DNA from: Methanobrevibacter sp. UBA412
GTDB taxonomy: Archaea; Methanobacteriota; Methanobacteria; Methanobacteriales; Methanobacteriaceae
Length of the DNA stretch: 64,000 bases
Reading direction: 5' to 3'
NCBI GenBank assembly: GCA_002495685.1
Contig: DAGJ01000008.1
Location: 1-64,000 of the forward strand
The notes below the pieces were generated by a model. The model had not been told where the DNA came from. It saw nothing but the letters and a program-made list of their open reading frames with translations, and made no database searches. The number at the start of each line of letters is the position of its first letter. Positions within the stretch are counted from its first letter, which is position 1. A program made the translations under genes and the position numbers. Shown piece after piece: positions 39,910 through 50,908 of the stretch.

Positions 39910-41395
39910 ATTAATTCCTTTAATAGTAATAATACCATTAATTTGTGCTTTATTATTAAATTTACTTCATGGAAAAAATAGAATATCCCGAATAATGGCT
40001 TTAATAGTTGCAATTATAATTCCAATAATAGCTTTAGTTGCTTCAAATGGTTTACATTTCTTTGGAGGTCATGCACCATTAACATTTAATCCCTCATTGT
40101 TAGAATCTTTACCTGCAAGTTTACTTAGTTCACGGGTCATTCTTTTCCATCCAGCTATTACATATAGTTTAGCAGGTTTAGAAAAAATATTCATTTTCAT
40201 TCTTGGAATTGTAATCTTCTTAGCTTTATTCACATATTTCAATAAATATAAAAAAGTATCTGGACCTTACTTATTCCTAATATTTATGGGGACAGCTGCA
40301 GTAAGTGCAATGTTATTAAGTGATGATATTTTTAATATGTACATATTTTTTGAAATAGCAGCATTAACACAAACAGGTATTATACTATCCTCAAACACTG
40401 AAGGCAGTACGGAAACTGCATTAAAATATATGATTTTAGGATCAATTGGAGGACCTATACTACTTTTAGGTATAGGATTTGTTTTAGGTGTAATTGGTAG
40501 TGTAAACATAACAGATATTGTTTATGCAATTCACACTGGTTATGTAAATCCTTACTCTCCAGCATTAATAATTGGTTTTGCTATGATCTTTTTCGGTTGG
40601 TTATATGCATCTGGATTACCTCCATTCAACACAATAAAATCATTAATATACAGTAAAGGTACTCCAGAATCATCAGCAATACTTACAACTTTTTCAGTAT
40701 TAACAATGGTTGCATTCGGATTAGTAATGTTTAGAATATTTGGATATTTATCTGTATATAAAATAACTATAATGTTATTCTCTCTACTTGCTATGGTGCT
40801 AGGTGTATCCATGGCAGTTGTTCAAACAGATTATAGAAAAATGTTAGGGTTTTTAGCAGTAGGTGAATTAGGTTTTATTGCTATTGGATTTGGTATAGGA
40901 ACTAAATTATCTATGACTGCAGGGCTTTTCCAAGCTTTTAATGATATAGTGATTACTTCCTTATTATTTATTGGATTTGGTATAGTTTATTACTTAACTG
41001 GTACATCTGATACTCGTAAATTAGGAGGATTAATTTCATTAAACCCTAAAGTTAGTATAATGATATTACTTGGAGGTTTAGCATTAGCTGGTGTTCCTCC
41101 ATTTAACGGATTCCAATCTAAATTAATGTTAGTTCAATCTGCATTAAATGCAGGATTCCCAGAAATAGCTATTATAATTGTTTTAGTTAGTATAGTGGTC
41201 TTTATGACATTTGTTAAAGCATTCCATTCAATTTATTTAAAACCTAAACCTAAAGATTTAAGTTTTGTTCATAAAGAAGTTCCAAGTTTAGCAATAGTGT
41301 CTATAGCTATATTATTAATAATATGTCTTGTAATAGGTCTTGATCCTAATTTAATAACATATAGCTTTGGACAATATTTAGGGGGCTTGATATAA
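39902..41395 (+). CDS. ehbF: Energy-converting hydrogenase B subunit F (MrpD/NuoN antiporter-like)
   Basis: The large ion-pumping membrane subunit: 497 residues, about 14 transmembrane helices. Typical features are the conserved [17 protein letters not shown] segment (Glu in TM5), [12 protein letters not shown], the lysine-containing [20 protein letters not shown] broken helix, and [21 protein letters not shown] start at ATG 39902, five bases after AGGTGA, rather than the GTG at 39893 inside that site. It overlaps ehbE by eight bases and is followed one base later by ehbG. Confidence 0.92.
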   Translation: MNELIPLIVIIPLICALLLNLLHGKNRISRIMALIVAIIIPIIALVASNGLHFFGGHAPLTFNPSLLESLPASLLSSRVILFHPAITYSLAGLEKIFIFILGIVIFLALFTYFNKYKKVSGPYLFLIFMGTAAVSAMLLSDDIFNMYIFFEIAALTQTGIILSSNTEGSTETALKYMILGSIGGPILLLGIGFVLGVIGSVNITDIVYAIHTGYVNPYSPALIIGFAMIFFGWLYASGLPPFNTIKSLIYSKGTPESSAILTTFSVLTMVAFGLVMFRIFGYLSVYKITIMLFSLLAMVLGVSMAVVQTDYRKMLGFLAVGELGFIAIGFGIGTKLSMTAGLFQAFNDIVITSLLFIGFGIVYYLTGTSDTRKLGGLISLNPKVSIMILLGGLALAGVPPFNGFQSKLMLVQSALNAGFPEIAIIIVLVSIVVFMTFVKAFHSIYLKPKPKDLSFVHKEVPSLAIVSIAILLIICLVIGLDPNLITYSFGQYLGGLI

Positions 41396-41396
41396 G

Positions 41397-41732
41397 ATGG
41401 CATTTTATGATTTATTATTAGATTCTCTTAAGGAAGTTAAAGGAAAAATTAAGAAAGATCCTTTAACTAGTGATAATGTTTCAGGAGCTACTGCAGGAGA
41501 ATTAACTGTTATATCAGTAACTTTACTTGCAGCATTATTACTTACTCGTGTAAATTTACTTATTTCAATGGTTATTGTTTTAATTTTAGCTGTTGCATTA
41601 GTTACTAATTTACCTTTAATCCCTAAAGTTATTAAGGAAGAAAATAATTCATTGGATACAATGCTGTTTTATGTTATTTTAACATTAGGAATTGTGGTTT
41701 GTCTTATTTATTGGGGTGTAGGCTATGTATGA
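41397..41732 (+). CDS. ehbG: Energy-converting hydrogenase B subunit G (small membrane protein)
   Basis: 111 residues: a charged N-terminal 35 residues, then three hydrophobic helices (about 36-56, 58-76, 86-108). No broader family is evident to me beyond its fixed place in ehb operons. It starts one base after ehbF and overlaps ehbH by eight bases, so it is translationally coupled to both. Confidence 0.8.
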   Translation: MAFYDLLLDSLKEVKGKIKKDPLTSDNVSGATAGELTVISVTLLAALLLTRVNLLISMVIVLILAVALVTNLPLIPKVIKEENNSLDTMLFYVILTLGIVVCLIYWGVGYV

Positions 41733-42003
41733 TAATATTAAAGAATTAATATTAGCAATTGTTACTGCTTTATTTGGTGTAACTTTATTTGATGCTTTAT
41801 TTAATTTAAAAAGTATCATTGCTCCAGGAATCAGTTTAATTTACAATGCTTTAGGTCCTAATATCGCTCCAAACATGGTTACTAATATAGTATTTGATTG
41901 GAGAGGTTATGATACTTTAGGTGAAGCATTAATTCTTGTTTCAGCTGTTTTAATTGTCTTATTAATATTTGGAAGAGGAAAATTAAAAGGTGATGAACAA
42001 TGA
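41725..42003 (+). CDS. ehbH: Energy-converting hydrogenase B subunit H (MrpA C-terminal/MbhE-like)
   Basis: 92 residues, two membrane helices. The segment [19 protein letters not shown] (about 52-70) matches the conserved VxxILFDFRGxDTLGE block near the C-terminus of MrpA (stand-alone MbhE). This indicates it completes, with EhbD, the split MrpA portion. It overlaps ehbG at its start and ehbI (ATGA) at its end. Confidence 0.83.
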   Translation: MYDNIKELILAIVTALFGVTLFDALFNLKSIIAPGISLIYNALGPNIAPNMVTNIVFDWRGYDTLGEALILVSAVLIVLLIFGRGKLKGDEQ

Positions 42004-42482
42004 GTGAAGGAAGTACAGTATTAAAATTACTAGCTTTTCCAATTTCAATCTTCACAATATGTTTAGGAGTAAACACTATTTTAGGTGGACATATTACACC
42101 GGGTGGTGGTTTCCAAGGTGGAGCTATGATTGCTGGGGGAGTTATTTTAAGTCTCTTTGTTTATGGTTATGATAGAATCCCTATAGATTTCTCTCATAAT
42201 TTTGTTTCAGCAGTTGAAAGTTTTGGAGCTTTAGCATATATTGGTTTAGGATTAGTAGGTTTAATATTTGCAGGTTCATTCTTGTATAATATTGGTTTTG
42301 ATGCTTATAATCTTGTTCCAAATCTCGTACAAACTATTTTCCATTATCCTGATGTGACTAATGCTGGAATCATCCCATACTTAAATATTGTTGTTGGTTT
42401 AAAAGTTATGGTTGGTTTATCTGCTATTGCAATTGCATTTTATCAATTTAAAAGTTTTGAAGAAGAAGGGGATGAAGAATGA
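42000..42482 (+). CDS. ehbI: Energy-converting hydrogenase B subunit I (MrpB/MnhB-like)
   Basis: 160 residues, four membrane helices, of the MnhB family. The signature [22 protein letters not shown] lies at about 29-50. This subunit belongs to the Mrp-like cation-translocation module of the complex. ATGA overlaps with ehbH upstream and ehbJ downstream show tight translational coupling. Confidence 0.9.
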   Translation: MSEGSTVLKLLAFPISIFTICLGVNTILGGHITPGGGFQGGAMIAGGVILSLFVYGYDRIPIDFSHNFVSAVESFGALAYIGLGLVGLIFAGSFLYNIGFDAYNLVPNLVQTIFHYPDVTNAGIIPYLNIVVGLKVMVGLSAIAIAFYQFKSFEEEGDEE

Positions 42483-42739
42483 TAGTTATAGGACCAATTT
42501 TATTTGGATTAATAATCGGTTTAGTAATAGGTTCTAGAATTAGAACTGATGCTAAAGTTAATATTGGATTAACTGGAGGATCTATTCTCTTATTATTCAT
42601 TGTTGCTATATTAATGGCATGGCAATTAGGAAATTTCCCATATTATTCTGATTTTCCTGTTGCAACTGGATTCGTATCAGCATTTATAGGTCTTATATTA
42701 GGTAAATTCCTATTTGGGAGATCTAAAGAAAATAGTTAA
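42479..42739 (+). CDS. ehbJ: Energy-converting hydrogenase B subunit J (small membrane protein)
   Basis: 86 residues with three membrane helices (about 4-18, 30-50, 60-80) separated by short loops. No wider family is recognised; assignment is by position between the MnhB-like subunit and the polyferredoxin. A 138-base gap follows, with TATA-like AT-rich sequence, where an internal promoter for the hydrogenase module could lie. Confidence 0.78.
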   Translation: MIVIGPILFGLIIGLVIGSRIRTDAKVNIGLTGGSILLLFIVAILMAWQLGNFPYYSDFPVATGFVSAFIGLILGKFLFGRSKENS

Positions 42740-42877
42740 AAAAAAAGTTGATTATTTTTATATTATCAAGAAAAGGATTTTTGATTTTATAAAAAAAATA
42801 ATTTCAAATATTATAATAATAAAATTTATAAAAAGAAAAGTTTTAAAAAAAATAAAATTAGATTGGAAGTAAAAATC

Positions 42878-44251
42878 ATGTATGTAACAACTAATAAATG
42901 TGAAAGTCGAGCAGAGTGTATTAAAAAGTGCCCGACAGAAGCTATTAGGTTAATTAAAGGAAATGCTTTTAGCTGTATTACATGTGGGACATGTCATGAT
43001 GTCTGCCCTAATAATGCTATTTTCAAAAATAGTTATGGGGGTTATGTTGTAGATAGGGCTAAATGTAATGGTTGCGGAATATGTGAATATTCTTGTCCTG
43101 TTGAAAGTATACATATTGAAGATGGTGTTGTTAAAGGTATTTGTTCAATGTGCGGTTTATGTGGGGATGTTTGTGAATCAAGAATTGATGCATCTAATTT
43201 AATTGATGAAAACCGTTTAAGTTTTTTAAATTCTTTAAAATTAGCAATGCCTAATGTTTCTGATGTTAATGTACCTATTCAATCTAATAAAAGTGATAAA
43301 GAATTTGCTTCTAGAATTTGTATGGATACTGATTATGATAAATGTACTTTATGTGGTAGATGTGAATATTACTGTCCAACAAATGCTATAAATGTTACAG
43401 TACAACAACAAGGTATATGTACAGAATGTAAGGTTTGTGAAGATGTTTGTCCTACAGGGGCTATTAAAAATGGTATTGTTGATTCATCTATCTGTACTTT
43501 GTGTTTAAATTGTTTAAATAATTGTCCAAGTAATTCAATTAGTATAGATGATTTTAAAGTTAATATTATTAAATTGAATCAAAAAATTAATGGTTCTATT
43601 ATTTCATGTTTAAATTGTGGTTTATGTGCTGATAATAATGAAAATGGTTCCTTGAAAAAGGTTGATGGAAATTTAAGATATGATCCATCATTAGATGTTT
43701 TATCTGATTCATCAGTTGAAAATCATCAGTTAATGATAGCTGATTGTCCAGTTTCATCTTTACATGAGACAAGTGATTATAAACTAGAAGGATATTGTGT
43801 GTCTTGTGGAAAGTGTGTTGAAGTTTGTCAAAATGATGCACGTAAAGCTTCAGTTATAGAATGGGATGGTAAGGTTTCAGAAGATTGTATTTCTTGTGGA
43901 ATATGTGTTGAAGTATGTCCAAAAGATGCGATTACCTTAAAAAGAGGAACTATTGAAGTTGATTTAGATAAATGTATAATGTGTGAAACTTGTGGAATTC
44001 ATTGTCCAAAAGATGCTATTCCTAAGCGAACAACAGTTAAAAAAGAAATAGCTGATGGATTCAATATGATTGATCAACAATTATGTATTAATTGTGGTTT
44101 GTGTCAAGATATTTGTCCTGAAGATGCTATTATAGAAAAAGATGGTCATTTAGTTGTTAAAGATGATGATTGTATTTATTGTGGGGCATGTATGCATGTT
44201 TGCCCATCAAATGCTTTCCTCTTTGAAAGAAAATTCAAGGATGCTAAATAG
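42878..44251 (+). CDS. ehbK: Energy-converting hydrogenase B subunit K (polyferredoxin)
   Basis: 457 residues made almost entirely of ferredoxin repeats. I count about eleven CxxCxxCxxxC motifs (for example [48 protein letters not shown]), an irregular first motif [12 protein letters not shown] and a degenerate one, CLNCGLC without the fourth Cys. It should carry some 10-12 [4Fe-4S] clusters as an electron wire or store. The start is put at ATG 42878 behind GGAAG; TTG 42863 is less likely. EhbL follows 22 bases later. Confidence 0.9.
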   Translation: MYVTTNKCESRAECIKKCPTEAIRLIKGNAFSCITCGTCHDVCPNNAIFKNSYGGYVVDRAKCNGCGICEYSCPVESIHIEDGVVKGICSMCGLCGDVCESRIDASNLIDENRLSFLNSLKLAMPNVSDVNVPIQSNKSDKEFASRICMDTDYDKCTLCGRCEYYCPTNAINVTVQQQGICTECKVCEDVCPTGAIKNGIVDSSICTLCLNCLNNCPSNSISIDDFKVNIIKLNQKINGSIISCLNCGLCADNNENGSLKKVDGNLRYDPSLDVLSDSSVENHQLMIADCPVSSLHETSDYKLEGYCVSCGKCVEVCQNDARKASVIEWDGKVSEDCISCGICVEVCPKDAITLKRGTIEVDLDKCIMCETCGIHCPKDAIPKRTTVKKEIADGFNMIDQQLCINCGLCQDICPEDAIIEKDGHLVVKDDDCIYCGACMHVCPSNAFLFERKFKDAK

Positions 44252-44273
44252 TCCAGTACTAGGTGGAGTTTAA

Positions 44274-44792
44274 ATGAAAGATTTACTTAAAGTATTCTTA
44301 GAAGGAGCTTACGGAAATATAAAGAAAATACTTTTTGCTTCAGATAGAGTAACTGATATGGATATGAGAAATGCTATCCTAAATGGTGAAGTAAAACCTA
44401 CAGAAAAAGTATCTAAAGCTTGTATTGGATGTGGTGGTTGTGCAAATGTTTGTCCAACTGATGCTATAACTATGAAACCATTAAAAGAACCTGTTAAGTT
44501 AGCTGAAGGATGGATTGTTACTGAAGTTCCAGAATTAAATCAAGAAAAATGTGTTGTTTGTTATTGGTGTCATGATTTTTGTCCAGTATATGCCTTATAT
44601 GGGGAAGCTGGTGCTATACACCCTAATAATGTTGGTGAAAATGTTATTGATGTTGAAAATCTTATTAAAGAACCTTTTAAAATTCCAGCAGATAAACTTG
44701 CATTTATAGCACAATACATGTCTGATAAGTCTGTATTAGATAATCTTAAAAATAATAATTCTAAAAAAGAGGATAAAGAGGAGATAGAATGA
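44274..44792 (+). CDS. ehbL: Energy-converting hydrogenase B subunit L (ferredoxin)
   Basis: 172 residues with two [4Fe-4S] motifs, [12 protein letters not shown] (about 44-55) and [12 protein letters not shown] (about 92-103), in the style of NuoI/EchF-like subunits that pass electrons to the soluble partner. The C-terminal 40 residues are a charged tail. A GGTGGAG site precedes the ATG; the end overlaps ehbM by ATGA. Confidence 0.88.
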   Translation: MKDLLKVFLEGAYGNIKKILFASDRVTDMDMRNAILNGEVKPTEKVSKACIGCGGCANVCPTDAITMKPLKEPVKLAEGWIVTEVPELNQEKCVVCYWCHDFCPVYALYGEAGAIHPNNVGENVIDVENLIKEPFKIPADKLAFIAQYMSDKSVLDNLKNNNSKKEDKEEIE

Positions 44793-45235
44793 GTCTTAAA
44801 TCTTTTTCACGATCAAAATCTATTCATTTGATGTTATGTTATACTGGTGGATGTAATGGTTGTGATATTGAAATTGTGAATTGTGTTTTATCACCAAGAT
44901 TTGATTTAGAACAGTATAATGTATTTTTAACTTGGAATCCTCGTGAAGCTGATATATTAGTAGTTACAGGTCCTGTTACACATCATAATAGGAAACCTTT
45001 AGAAGAAATTTATGCTGCAGTTCCTGAACCTAAACTTGTTGTAGCTGCAGGTAGTTGTGCATTGATGGGTGGAGTTTATAAAAATATTCATGGTGATATT
45101 CCTTCTGAAGAAATTGATGGTCCAGTTGAAAATATAATTCCTGTAGATGCTAAAGTTCCAGGTTGTGCCTGCAGACCTCAAGATGTTATTGCAGGAGTGG
45201 TGTCAGTTCTACCTCAATTGTTAGATGCTGATTAA
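44789..45235 (+). CDS. ehbM: Energy-converting hydrogenase B small subunit
   Basis: NuoB/EchC-like small subunit of 148 residues. It carries the proximal [4Fe-4S] cluster ligands: Cys pair in [12 protein letters not shown] (about 21-24), GSCALMGG (about 89) and PGCACRP (about 125). It sits at the interface between the NiFe subunit EhbN and the membrane arm. ATGA overlap with ehbL. Confidence 0.94.
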   Translation: MSLKSFSRSKSIHLMLCYTGGCNGCDIEIVNCVLSPRFDLEQYNVFLTWNPREADILVVTGPVTHHNRKPLEEIYAAVPEPKLVVAAGSCALMGGVYKNIHGDIPSEEIDGPVENIIPVDAKVPGCACRPQDVIAGVVSVLPQLLDAD

Positions 45236-45312
45236 AAAAAAATAAGATTAATGTTTATAAAAATTTTAATAATTCAAAAATTTAAGATGATTTAAAAATA
45301 AGGTGTGAGATA

Positions 45313-46473
45313 ATGGAAGAGAAAAGAGCTAAAAAGGAGGAAGTAATAGAAACTGAAATCCAAATGGGTACAGTTCATCCTGCTGCTTTAGAACCTTATA
45401 GAGTTAGATTTTTTGTGGAAGATGAAATTATTAAAGATGCTGAAATAACTGTTGGTGTTAATCATCGTGGTGTTGAACGTATTATGGAAGGTCTTCCTGT
45501 AGAAAAAGCTAATGCTCTTACTGAAAAAATTTGTGGAATTTGTTCTAATTCACATGTCTGGAATTCTGTTAGAACTGCTGAGAAGGGATTAGAAGTTGAT
45601 GTTCCAGATAGGGCAGTTTATATTAGAGTTATTATGGGGGAATTAGAAAGATTACATAGTCACTTCCTTTATCTTGCTCATGGTTGTGAAGTTTTAGGTC
45701 ATGAAACCTTTTCTATGAGAGTTTTCTATATGAGAGAAACTATTATGGAACTTTTAAGCATGATTGGTGGAAATCGTGTTCAGTATGGTTGTGCTATTAT
45801 AGGTGGTGTGAGACCTAGATGTGAACTTGATGATAATCGTATACAAAGATTGATTGATGGGATGAATAAAACAGAAGAAGCTCTCACAAATTTTGCTGAT
45901 AGATTCCTTCATGATACTATGGTTATGTCAAGAATCACTGGTGTTGGTGTTCTTCCTCAAGAGCAAGCTATTAAACTTGCAGTTTCTGGACCAACTCTTA
46001 GGGCTACTGGTGTTAAATCTGATTTAAGAACTGGTATGTATGAGTATGAGAATTTTGATTATGATCTTATAACTCAACCTGATGGTGATGTTAAATCTAA
46101 TCTTTTAATGAGAGTTTTAGAGTCTTTTGAATCTATTAAAATTATTCGTCAAGCTGTTAAAAATCTTCCTTCTGGTCCTATTTCTAATAGGTCTTGGGAA
46201 ATGTTTGATTGTGATATTATTGAATCTCATATTGAAGTTCCACGTGGAGATTTATATGATTCTTTTGCAATTGAAGATGGGAGAATTAGAAGTTGTTTAA
46301 TTAGAACTCCTAGTTTAGCTAATATTGGTGCTATGCAATATGCATGTATTGGTGATTCTATTACTGATGGTCAATTATGTATAGTTCAATGTGATCCATG
46401 TTTCACTTGTACTGATCGTGCTGTAGAAATTATTCAACTTGATAAAAATGATAAAAAAATGATGAGGAAATAG
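45313..46473 (+). CDS. ehbN: Energy-converting hydrogenase B [NiFe] large subunit
   Basis: NuoD/EchE-like catalytic subunit of 386 residues. Both nickel-ligand pairs are present: [11 protein letters not shown] (about 73-83) and [10 protein letters not shown] (about 360-369). As in other energy-converting hydrogenases the C-terminus is longer than the mature DPCxxC end and is followed by a charged tail; whether it is processed is not known from the sequence. A GGTGTGAG site precedes the ATG. It is 77 bases after ehbM and four before ehbO. Confidence 0.95.
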   Translation: MEEKRAKKEEVIETEIQMGTVHPAALEPYRVRFFVEDEIIKDAEITVGVNHRGVERIMEGLPVEKANALTEKICGICSNSHVWNSVRTAEKGLEVDVPDRAVYIRVIMGELERLHSHFLYLAHGCEVLGHETFSMRVFYMRETIMELLSMIGGNRVQYGCAIIGGVRPRCELDDNRIQRLIDGMNKTEEALTNFADRFLHDTMVMSRITGVGVLPQEQAIKLAVSGPTLRATGVKSDLRTGMYEYENFDYDLITQPDGDVKSNLLMRVLESFESIKIIRQAVKNLPSGPISNRSWEMFDCDIIESHIEVPRGDLYDSFAIEDGRIRSCLIRTPSLANIGAMQYACIGDSITDGQLCIVQCDPCFTCTDRAVEIIQLDKNDKKMMRK

Positions 46474-46477
46474 GAAA

Positions 46478-47476
46478 ATGTCATTCATTCCAATTATATA
46501 TTCAATTTTAGCAGTGTTAGGTACTTTGGTTGTTGCTGTGTTTGTAGGGACTCTTCTTCCTGGTTTTGAAAGAAAGTATGTTCAAGCTAGAATTCAGCAA
46601 AGAATTGGGCCAAATTTTGCTAGTCCAGGTTTATTTTCAACTATTAAATTCTTTTTTAAGAAAAATTTGAAAATTAATTCACCGGTTCCTAGTTTATATA
46701 AGGCTTTACCAATTGTTTGTTTCATTGCAGTGTTTTTATTGTTTTTAACTTTAACTCCACAAAATTATCAATTTTTAGCTTTTGCTAGTTTGATTGCTAT
46801 TGTTGGATTTTTAAAGATTGATGAAATTTGTTATGTTTTAATGGGTTCTTTGTCTAAGTCTGTTATGTCTGGTAATATGCCTTTCCCAGATCATGCTAAA
46901 GGTGGAGCTAGAACTGATACTAATGTAAGTTTTTTAGAAGATATAAGTTCTAATAGATCTTTAAGAATGATTGCTTTTGGTTCTTTTCCATTGTATTTAT
47001 CCTTATTTGTTCCAGTAGTTTTATCTGGTAGTATTTATCTTAATGATATAGTGACTATGCAACAAATTTCTGGCCCATTCTTATTTACTGTTCCAGGTTT
47101 TATTGGTGCTATAGTCTTCTTGATTGGTTATATTATCTTATTAAATGAGTATCCTTTTAATATTGTTCATGCTGAAGCTGATGTTATTCAAGGACCGTAT
47201 ATGGAATTTGCTGCTGATTCAAGAGCTTTTATTTATTTAACTAAAGGATTTTTAATGTTTGCTCTAGCTAGTATTTTTTGTGTATTATTTTTAGGTATTA
47301 CACCTAATATTTTATCTTGGGGTATTCTTGTTAATATTGTGGTTGCTTTTATTTTCCCTGTTATTGTTGGGATTTTAAGTGCATTCTCTCCAGTATTTAC
47401 TTTTAGACAATTTTATCCAGTTGTTATTGCTAGCTCTTTACTTGGAGTTTTAGCTATTGTTGTAGGAATGTTTTAA
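46478..47476 (+). CDS. ehbO: Energy-converting hydrogenase B integral membrane subunit O (NuoH-like)
   Basis: 332 residues, about eight transmembrane helices, NuoH/EchB family. Family segments are FERKYVQARIQQRIGPN (about 30-46) and NEYPFNIVHAEADVIQGPYMEF (about 222-243), the acidic loop thought to link hydrogenase chemistry to ion movement. It forms the junction between the soluble and antiporter modules. Confidence 0.93.
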   Translation: MSFIPIIYSILAVLGTLVVAVFVGTLLPGFERKYVQARIQQRIGPNFASPGLFSTIKFFFKKNLKINSPVPSLYKALPIVCFIAVFLLFLTLTPQNYQFLAFASLIAIVGFLKIDEICYVLMGSLSKSVMSGNMPFPDHAKGGARTDTNVSFLEDISSNRSLRMIAFGSFPLYLSLFVPVVLSGSIYLNDIVTMQQISGPFLFTVPGFIGAIVFLIGYIILLNEYPFNIVHAEADVIQGPYMEFAADSRAFIYLTKGFLMFALASIFCVLFLGITPNILSWGILVNIVVAFIFPVIVGILSAFSPVFTFRQFYPVVIASSLLGVLAIVVGMF

Positions 47477-47505
47477 TATTTATTATTTTATTTAGGTGAC
47501 TTTGA

Positions 47506-47787
47506 ATGAAAATTGTTATGAGACCTTATCATATGTTAAGTCTTGGGGGATATATTGTTGAAACACATTTCCCTTATAGGAATCTTATAATTGTTAATAA
47601 AACTGCTGAACCTATTAAAATTGAGGTCCCTGTTTTAGAGGAAAGTTGGATTGATGAACATAGGGCTTTAGGTTTAGAAGTTATTCCTGTTAGGGATGAA
47701 GATAATTATTTGGCTATGTTTAAAAAGGCACATGCTGATTTAGACAAGTTTATGGAAAAAGTGGATATTGACGTTGAGTTAATTTAA
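47506..47787 (+). CDS. ehbP: Energy-converting hydrogenase B subunit P
   Basis: 93 residues, soluble, no membrane helix. Starts [19 protein letters not shown] and ends in an acidic helix. The family is known to me only as the conserved protein at this place in ehb operons; its role is undefined. A GGTGAC site precedes the ATG. Confidence 0.82.
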   Translation: MKIVMRPYHMLSLGGYIVETHFPYRNLIIVNKTAEPIKIEVPVLEESWIDEHRALGLEVIPVRDEDNYLAMFKKAHADLDKFMEKVDIDVELI

Positions 47788-47880
47788 ATAATTTTTTTCC
47801 TTTCTTTTTTATTTTATATTTTTTTATATAATGAATTACATATTATTTTTTATATTATTTTTATATGCTAGTGATTTAAA

Positions 47881-48537
47881 ATGACAGATTTAGCTTTAAG
47901 TATTCAAACTTTAGAAAAAAAAGGTGTTCTTGACGATATTACTGAAATTTTTTCTTCACATAATCTGAATATTTCATATGCTCATATTTATATTGAGAAA
48001 AATGATTATGGTTCTATTAATGTGGAATTGGAAAATGTTGAGGATGTTGATGAATTACTTGATGATTTAAATAATTCTCCTTTAGTTAAAAAGGTTGAAG
48101 TAAGAGGATCCTTGATGGATGTTTATGGTAAACGTATTTTAATTTTTGGTGGGGGTGCTCAAGTTTCTCAAGTTGCTTTAGGTGCTATTACTGAAGCGGA
48201 TCGTCATAATATTCGTGGTGAAAGAATTAGTGTGGATACTATTCCTTTAGTTGGTGAAGATAATATTTCTGAAGCGGTAGATGCTTTATCTATTACTCCT
48301 AGGGTTAATGCTTTAGTTTTAGCTGGTTCTTTGATGGGTGGTGAAATAACTAAGGCCGTTCGTAGGGTTAAGAAAGAGTTTGGTTTGTTAGTTATTAGCC
48401 TTAATATGCCAGGGAGTGCTGCTAAAGAAGCTGATTTAATTGTAACTGACCCTATACAAGCGGGGGTTATGGCTGTTATGGCTGTTGCTAATACTGCCGT
48501 GTTTGATGTTGATAAATTAGATAATAAAAAGTTCTAA
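47881..48537 (+). CDS. ehbQ: ACT-domain protein, ehb operon member Q
   Basis: 218 residues: an N-terminal ACT-like ligand-binding domain (about 1-75, [20 protein letters not shown]) and a C-terminal nucleotide-binding-like domain ([19 protein letters not shown] about 83-101; [19 protein letters not shown]). No membrane helix, so a regulatory or assembly role is more likely than an electron-transfer one. It ends the 17-gene series, 93 bases after ehbP. Its last codons are duplicated downstream. Confidence 0.8.
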   Translation: MTDLALSIQTLEKKGVLDDITEIFSSHNLNISYAHIYIEKNDYGSINVELENVEDVDELLDDLNNSPLVKKVEVRGSLMDVYGKRILIFGGGAQVSQVALGAITEADRHNIRGERISVDTIPLVGEDNISEAVDALSITPRVNALVLAGSLMGGEITKAVRRVKKEFGLLVISLNMPGSAAKEADLIVTDPIQAGVMAVMAVANTAVFDVDKLDNKKF

Positions 48538-48626
48538 TTTTTTTTTAAATTTTTCATTTTTGTACTGTTTTTGATTTTGATAAATTAATTAGTAGTAAGT
48601 TCTAATTTTTTTTAAATTTTTCATTT
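48507..48626 (+). repeat. Imperfect tandem duplication of the ehbQ 3' end
   Basis: A block of about 52 bases at 48507-48558, covering GATAAATTA, the stop context GTTCTAA and the T-tract with TTTTTCATTT, recurs at 48575-48626 with an offset of 68 bases and several substitutions. The second copy is outside the gene. It looks like a local duplication of the gene end and its terminator. Confidence 0.7.
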
Positions 48627-48800
48627 CAAACGAGTTTTTCATTCAATTTTTCTTTTCATTAAAAACAATAAACCATAAATTAAAATACTCACAATATAAT
48701 TAACTACTATTTTTATTAAACTTATCTTTAAAATTCTATAAGCACTAAACTATAATTCTTAATAAATATCAGCGTACCCTACATCAAGCATAAAAATAAC

Positions 48801-49405
48801 TTATAAAAATTTTTTCACAGAATCTTTTTCTGTAATTTCTCGATAAAATTTACAAGGATTACCAAACGCCACACAATTTGGAGGAATATCTTTAATTACA
48901 ACACTTCCAGCACCAATAACAGCACCCTCTCCAATAGTAACATCACCTACAACAGTAGTATTCCCACCAATCCATACATTATCTCCAATATTAATTTTAG
49001 TACCATACTCTAAATTAACAATTTTTCCATCTTTTTCAAACATTCTCTCAGAAGATAGAAGGGGATGACTACCAGCAAGTAAACTAACATTAGGAGCTAT
49101 CATTACTTATCTCCAATATTTACTTCCCCATCATCTAAGATTGTTAAATTAAAATTAGCATAGAAATTATCTCCAATAAATATGTTTTTCCCATAATTGA
49201 ATTGGATAGGTCCCTGCATATAAAAATCTTCTCCAACAGAACCTAAAATTTCTTCTAAAATTTCATATCTTCTATCATCCTGATCATCTAAGGAATTGTA
49301 TTCTTGACATAAGCTATGAGTTCTATGTCTAATTTCCCCTAAGTCCGGAGTTCTAGGATAATATAATTTTCCTGCTAGTGTTTCTTTATCTTTCATAAAA
49401 ATCAC
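48801..49405 (-). pseudogene. Maltose/galactoside O-acetyltransferase-like gene split by a frameshift
   Basis: Two overlapping frames make one hexapeptide-repeat (LbH) acetyltransferase. The upstream frame (49405/49396 to 49103, 97-100 residues) carries the N-terminal maltose acetyltransferase domain and the first turns (NYGKNIFIGDNFYANFN, ending EVNIGDK). The downstream frame (49103-48801, 100 residues) resumes MIAPNVSLLAGSHPL with the catalytic His and IGAGSVVIKDIPPNCVAFGNPCK. The joint reads AAG-TAATG; a single missing base (GTAATG) would restore one 200-residue protein. The TAATG overlap could still allow coupled translation of both halves. Confidence 0.8.
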
Positions 49406-49510
49406 AAAAATTTCCTTTCAAAAACATCTTAATACTTTTATATAATTAGCTAAAAAAAATAGGTTTGTATTGTTAAAAAAATATAAAAAAAATAGTAAAA
49501 TAAAAAATTT

Positions 49511-50614
49511 TTATTCAACAGGACTCTTTTCTAACTTAATAAATTCATCTAAAGCTTCTCTAGTTGTACCTACAACAATACGATACCAAGAGTTCTCACC
49601 CTCAGTTGAAACCTTTTCAACTTTTCCACGAGCAATAACCTTTTCACCTTCTAAAACTTCACCAGCATAAGTATGGGTGAAACTAGCTAAACCAATAATA
49701 TTAACATCAACACCATCAATAAGTTCAACATTATCAATATCATAAACTGCAGGATTATCAAAAGATTCTAAAGCATTAGTAATAGTACAAGTAATAGTAG
49801 ATTTTCCTAATGGTTCAAAAACCGTATCTCCATAATAACCACTAATTTCATCATAATTACGAGTAGCTAAAATATCGAATAAAGTACCATCAATAACTCC
49901 ACGATTACTTTTACGATTCTCATACCAACAAAATTCATCTTTACTTAAACTATCATCTTTAATACGTTTCTTAAAAACCCGTTGGAAGAAATCATTCCCA
50001 ATACTATTTAAAGTAACCTTCTTACCTAAATCAGGAATTTCAACTTCTTGATCCTTATTTTTCTTATAAGCTTCAACAGCTTTTCTATGATTTCCAAGAC
50101 CATACACAACAAAATCTAAATCAGAAGTACCTTTTTTTTGTAAATTAGGACAAATTGAACCAGAAATTCCTAAATTATCATAACTTATTCCAGCTTCATA
50201 ATGGAAAAAATCAGATAAATCAATTAATTTATAATATAATTTCTCTTCATCACTTAAAGAATCAATGTCTTTATCTTTAAATTTAGGAACATATTCTTCT
50301 CTAATTTCTCTTAACCTTTCTTCAGGTTTTATAATTTCAGCAACTTTATCTAATGGCACTCCCATCATATCTTCAACTTTAGTCACATCATCATAAAAAA
50401 GATATTCTGGAAAATTTTCTTTTAAAAAACTATATGCTCCTTTAGAATCTACTTTAGAATAATGTTTACCATTTTTTTCACGATCACCATTAGGGTCGGG
50501 AATGTATCTTAAAAAACTAATAAAACGGTTAGTAGGATGCACATAATTTGTTGAAGCAAAAAATAGGTCATCTGTAGTATGTATAAAATCTCTTGTTCTA
50601 ACTTTCATATCCAT
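49511..50614 (-). CDS. Archaeal nucleotidyltransferase-like protein
   Basis: 367 residues. The segment GISGSICPNLQKKGTSDLDF (about 149-168) is the GSx(n)D/SxD pattern of the polymerase beta nucleotidyltransferase fold, in an archaeal conserved protein group. The N-terminal third (RTRDFIHTTDDLFF, FISFLRYIPDPNG) and the C-terminal beta-rich part belong to the same group and have no assigned function. Its 5' end is 294 bases from the next gene's 3' end. Substrate unknown. Confidence 0.75.
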   Translation of the reverse strand: MDMKVRTRDFIHTTDDLFFASTNYVHPTNRFISFLRYIPDPNGDREKNGKHYSKVDSKGAYSFLKENFPEYLFYDDVTKVEDMMGVPLDKVAEIIKPEERLREIREEYVPKFKDKDIDSLSDEEKLYYKLIDLSDFFHYEAGISYDNLGISGSICPNLQKKGTSDLDFVVYGLGNHRKAVEAYKKNKDQEVEIPDLGKKVTLNSIGNDFFQRVFKKRIKDDSLSKDEFCWYENRKSNRGVIDGTLFDILATRNYDEISGYYGDTVFEPLGKSTITCTITNALESFDNPAVYDIDNVELIDGVDVNIIGLASFTHTYAGEVLEGEKVIARGKVEKVSTEGENSWYRIVVGTTREALDEFIKLEKSPVE

Positions 50615-50908
50615 TTTTATTTAAGCCCCAAAAATTTTTTTATTATTAATTAAATATTATATTTAATTTATAATTCTTGTAAGTTAAAAATTTTTACTAA
50701 TTAATATAAATATAATATAATTATTATATTTAAAAAAAATTTTTTAAAATAATATAGGATACTATAAACTATGTCTATATAAAAAAAATTGAAAAAAAGA
50801 TTTAAAAAAAAAATGGTTTGAAAAAAATTTTAATTGGTGGTTTAAAAAAAATTTTTAAGTTTTTTTTAATAAATTAAATAATATTATGTAATAGATATAT
50901 ACTTTTTT

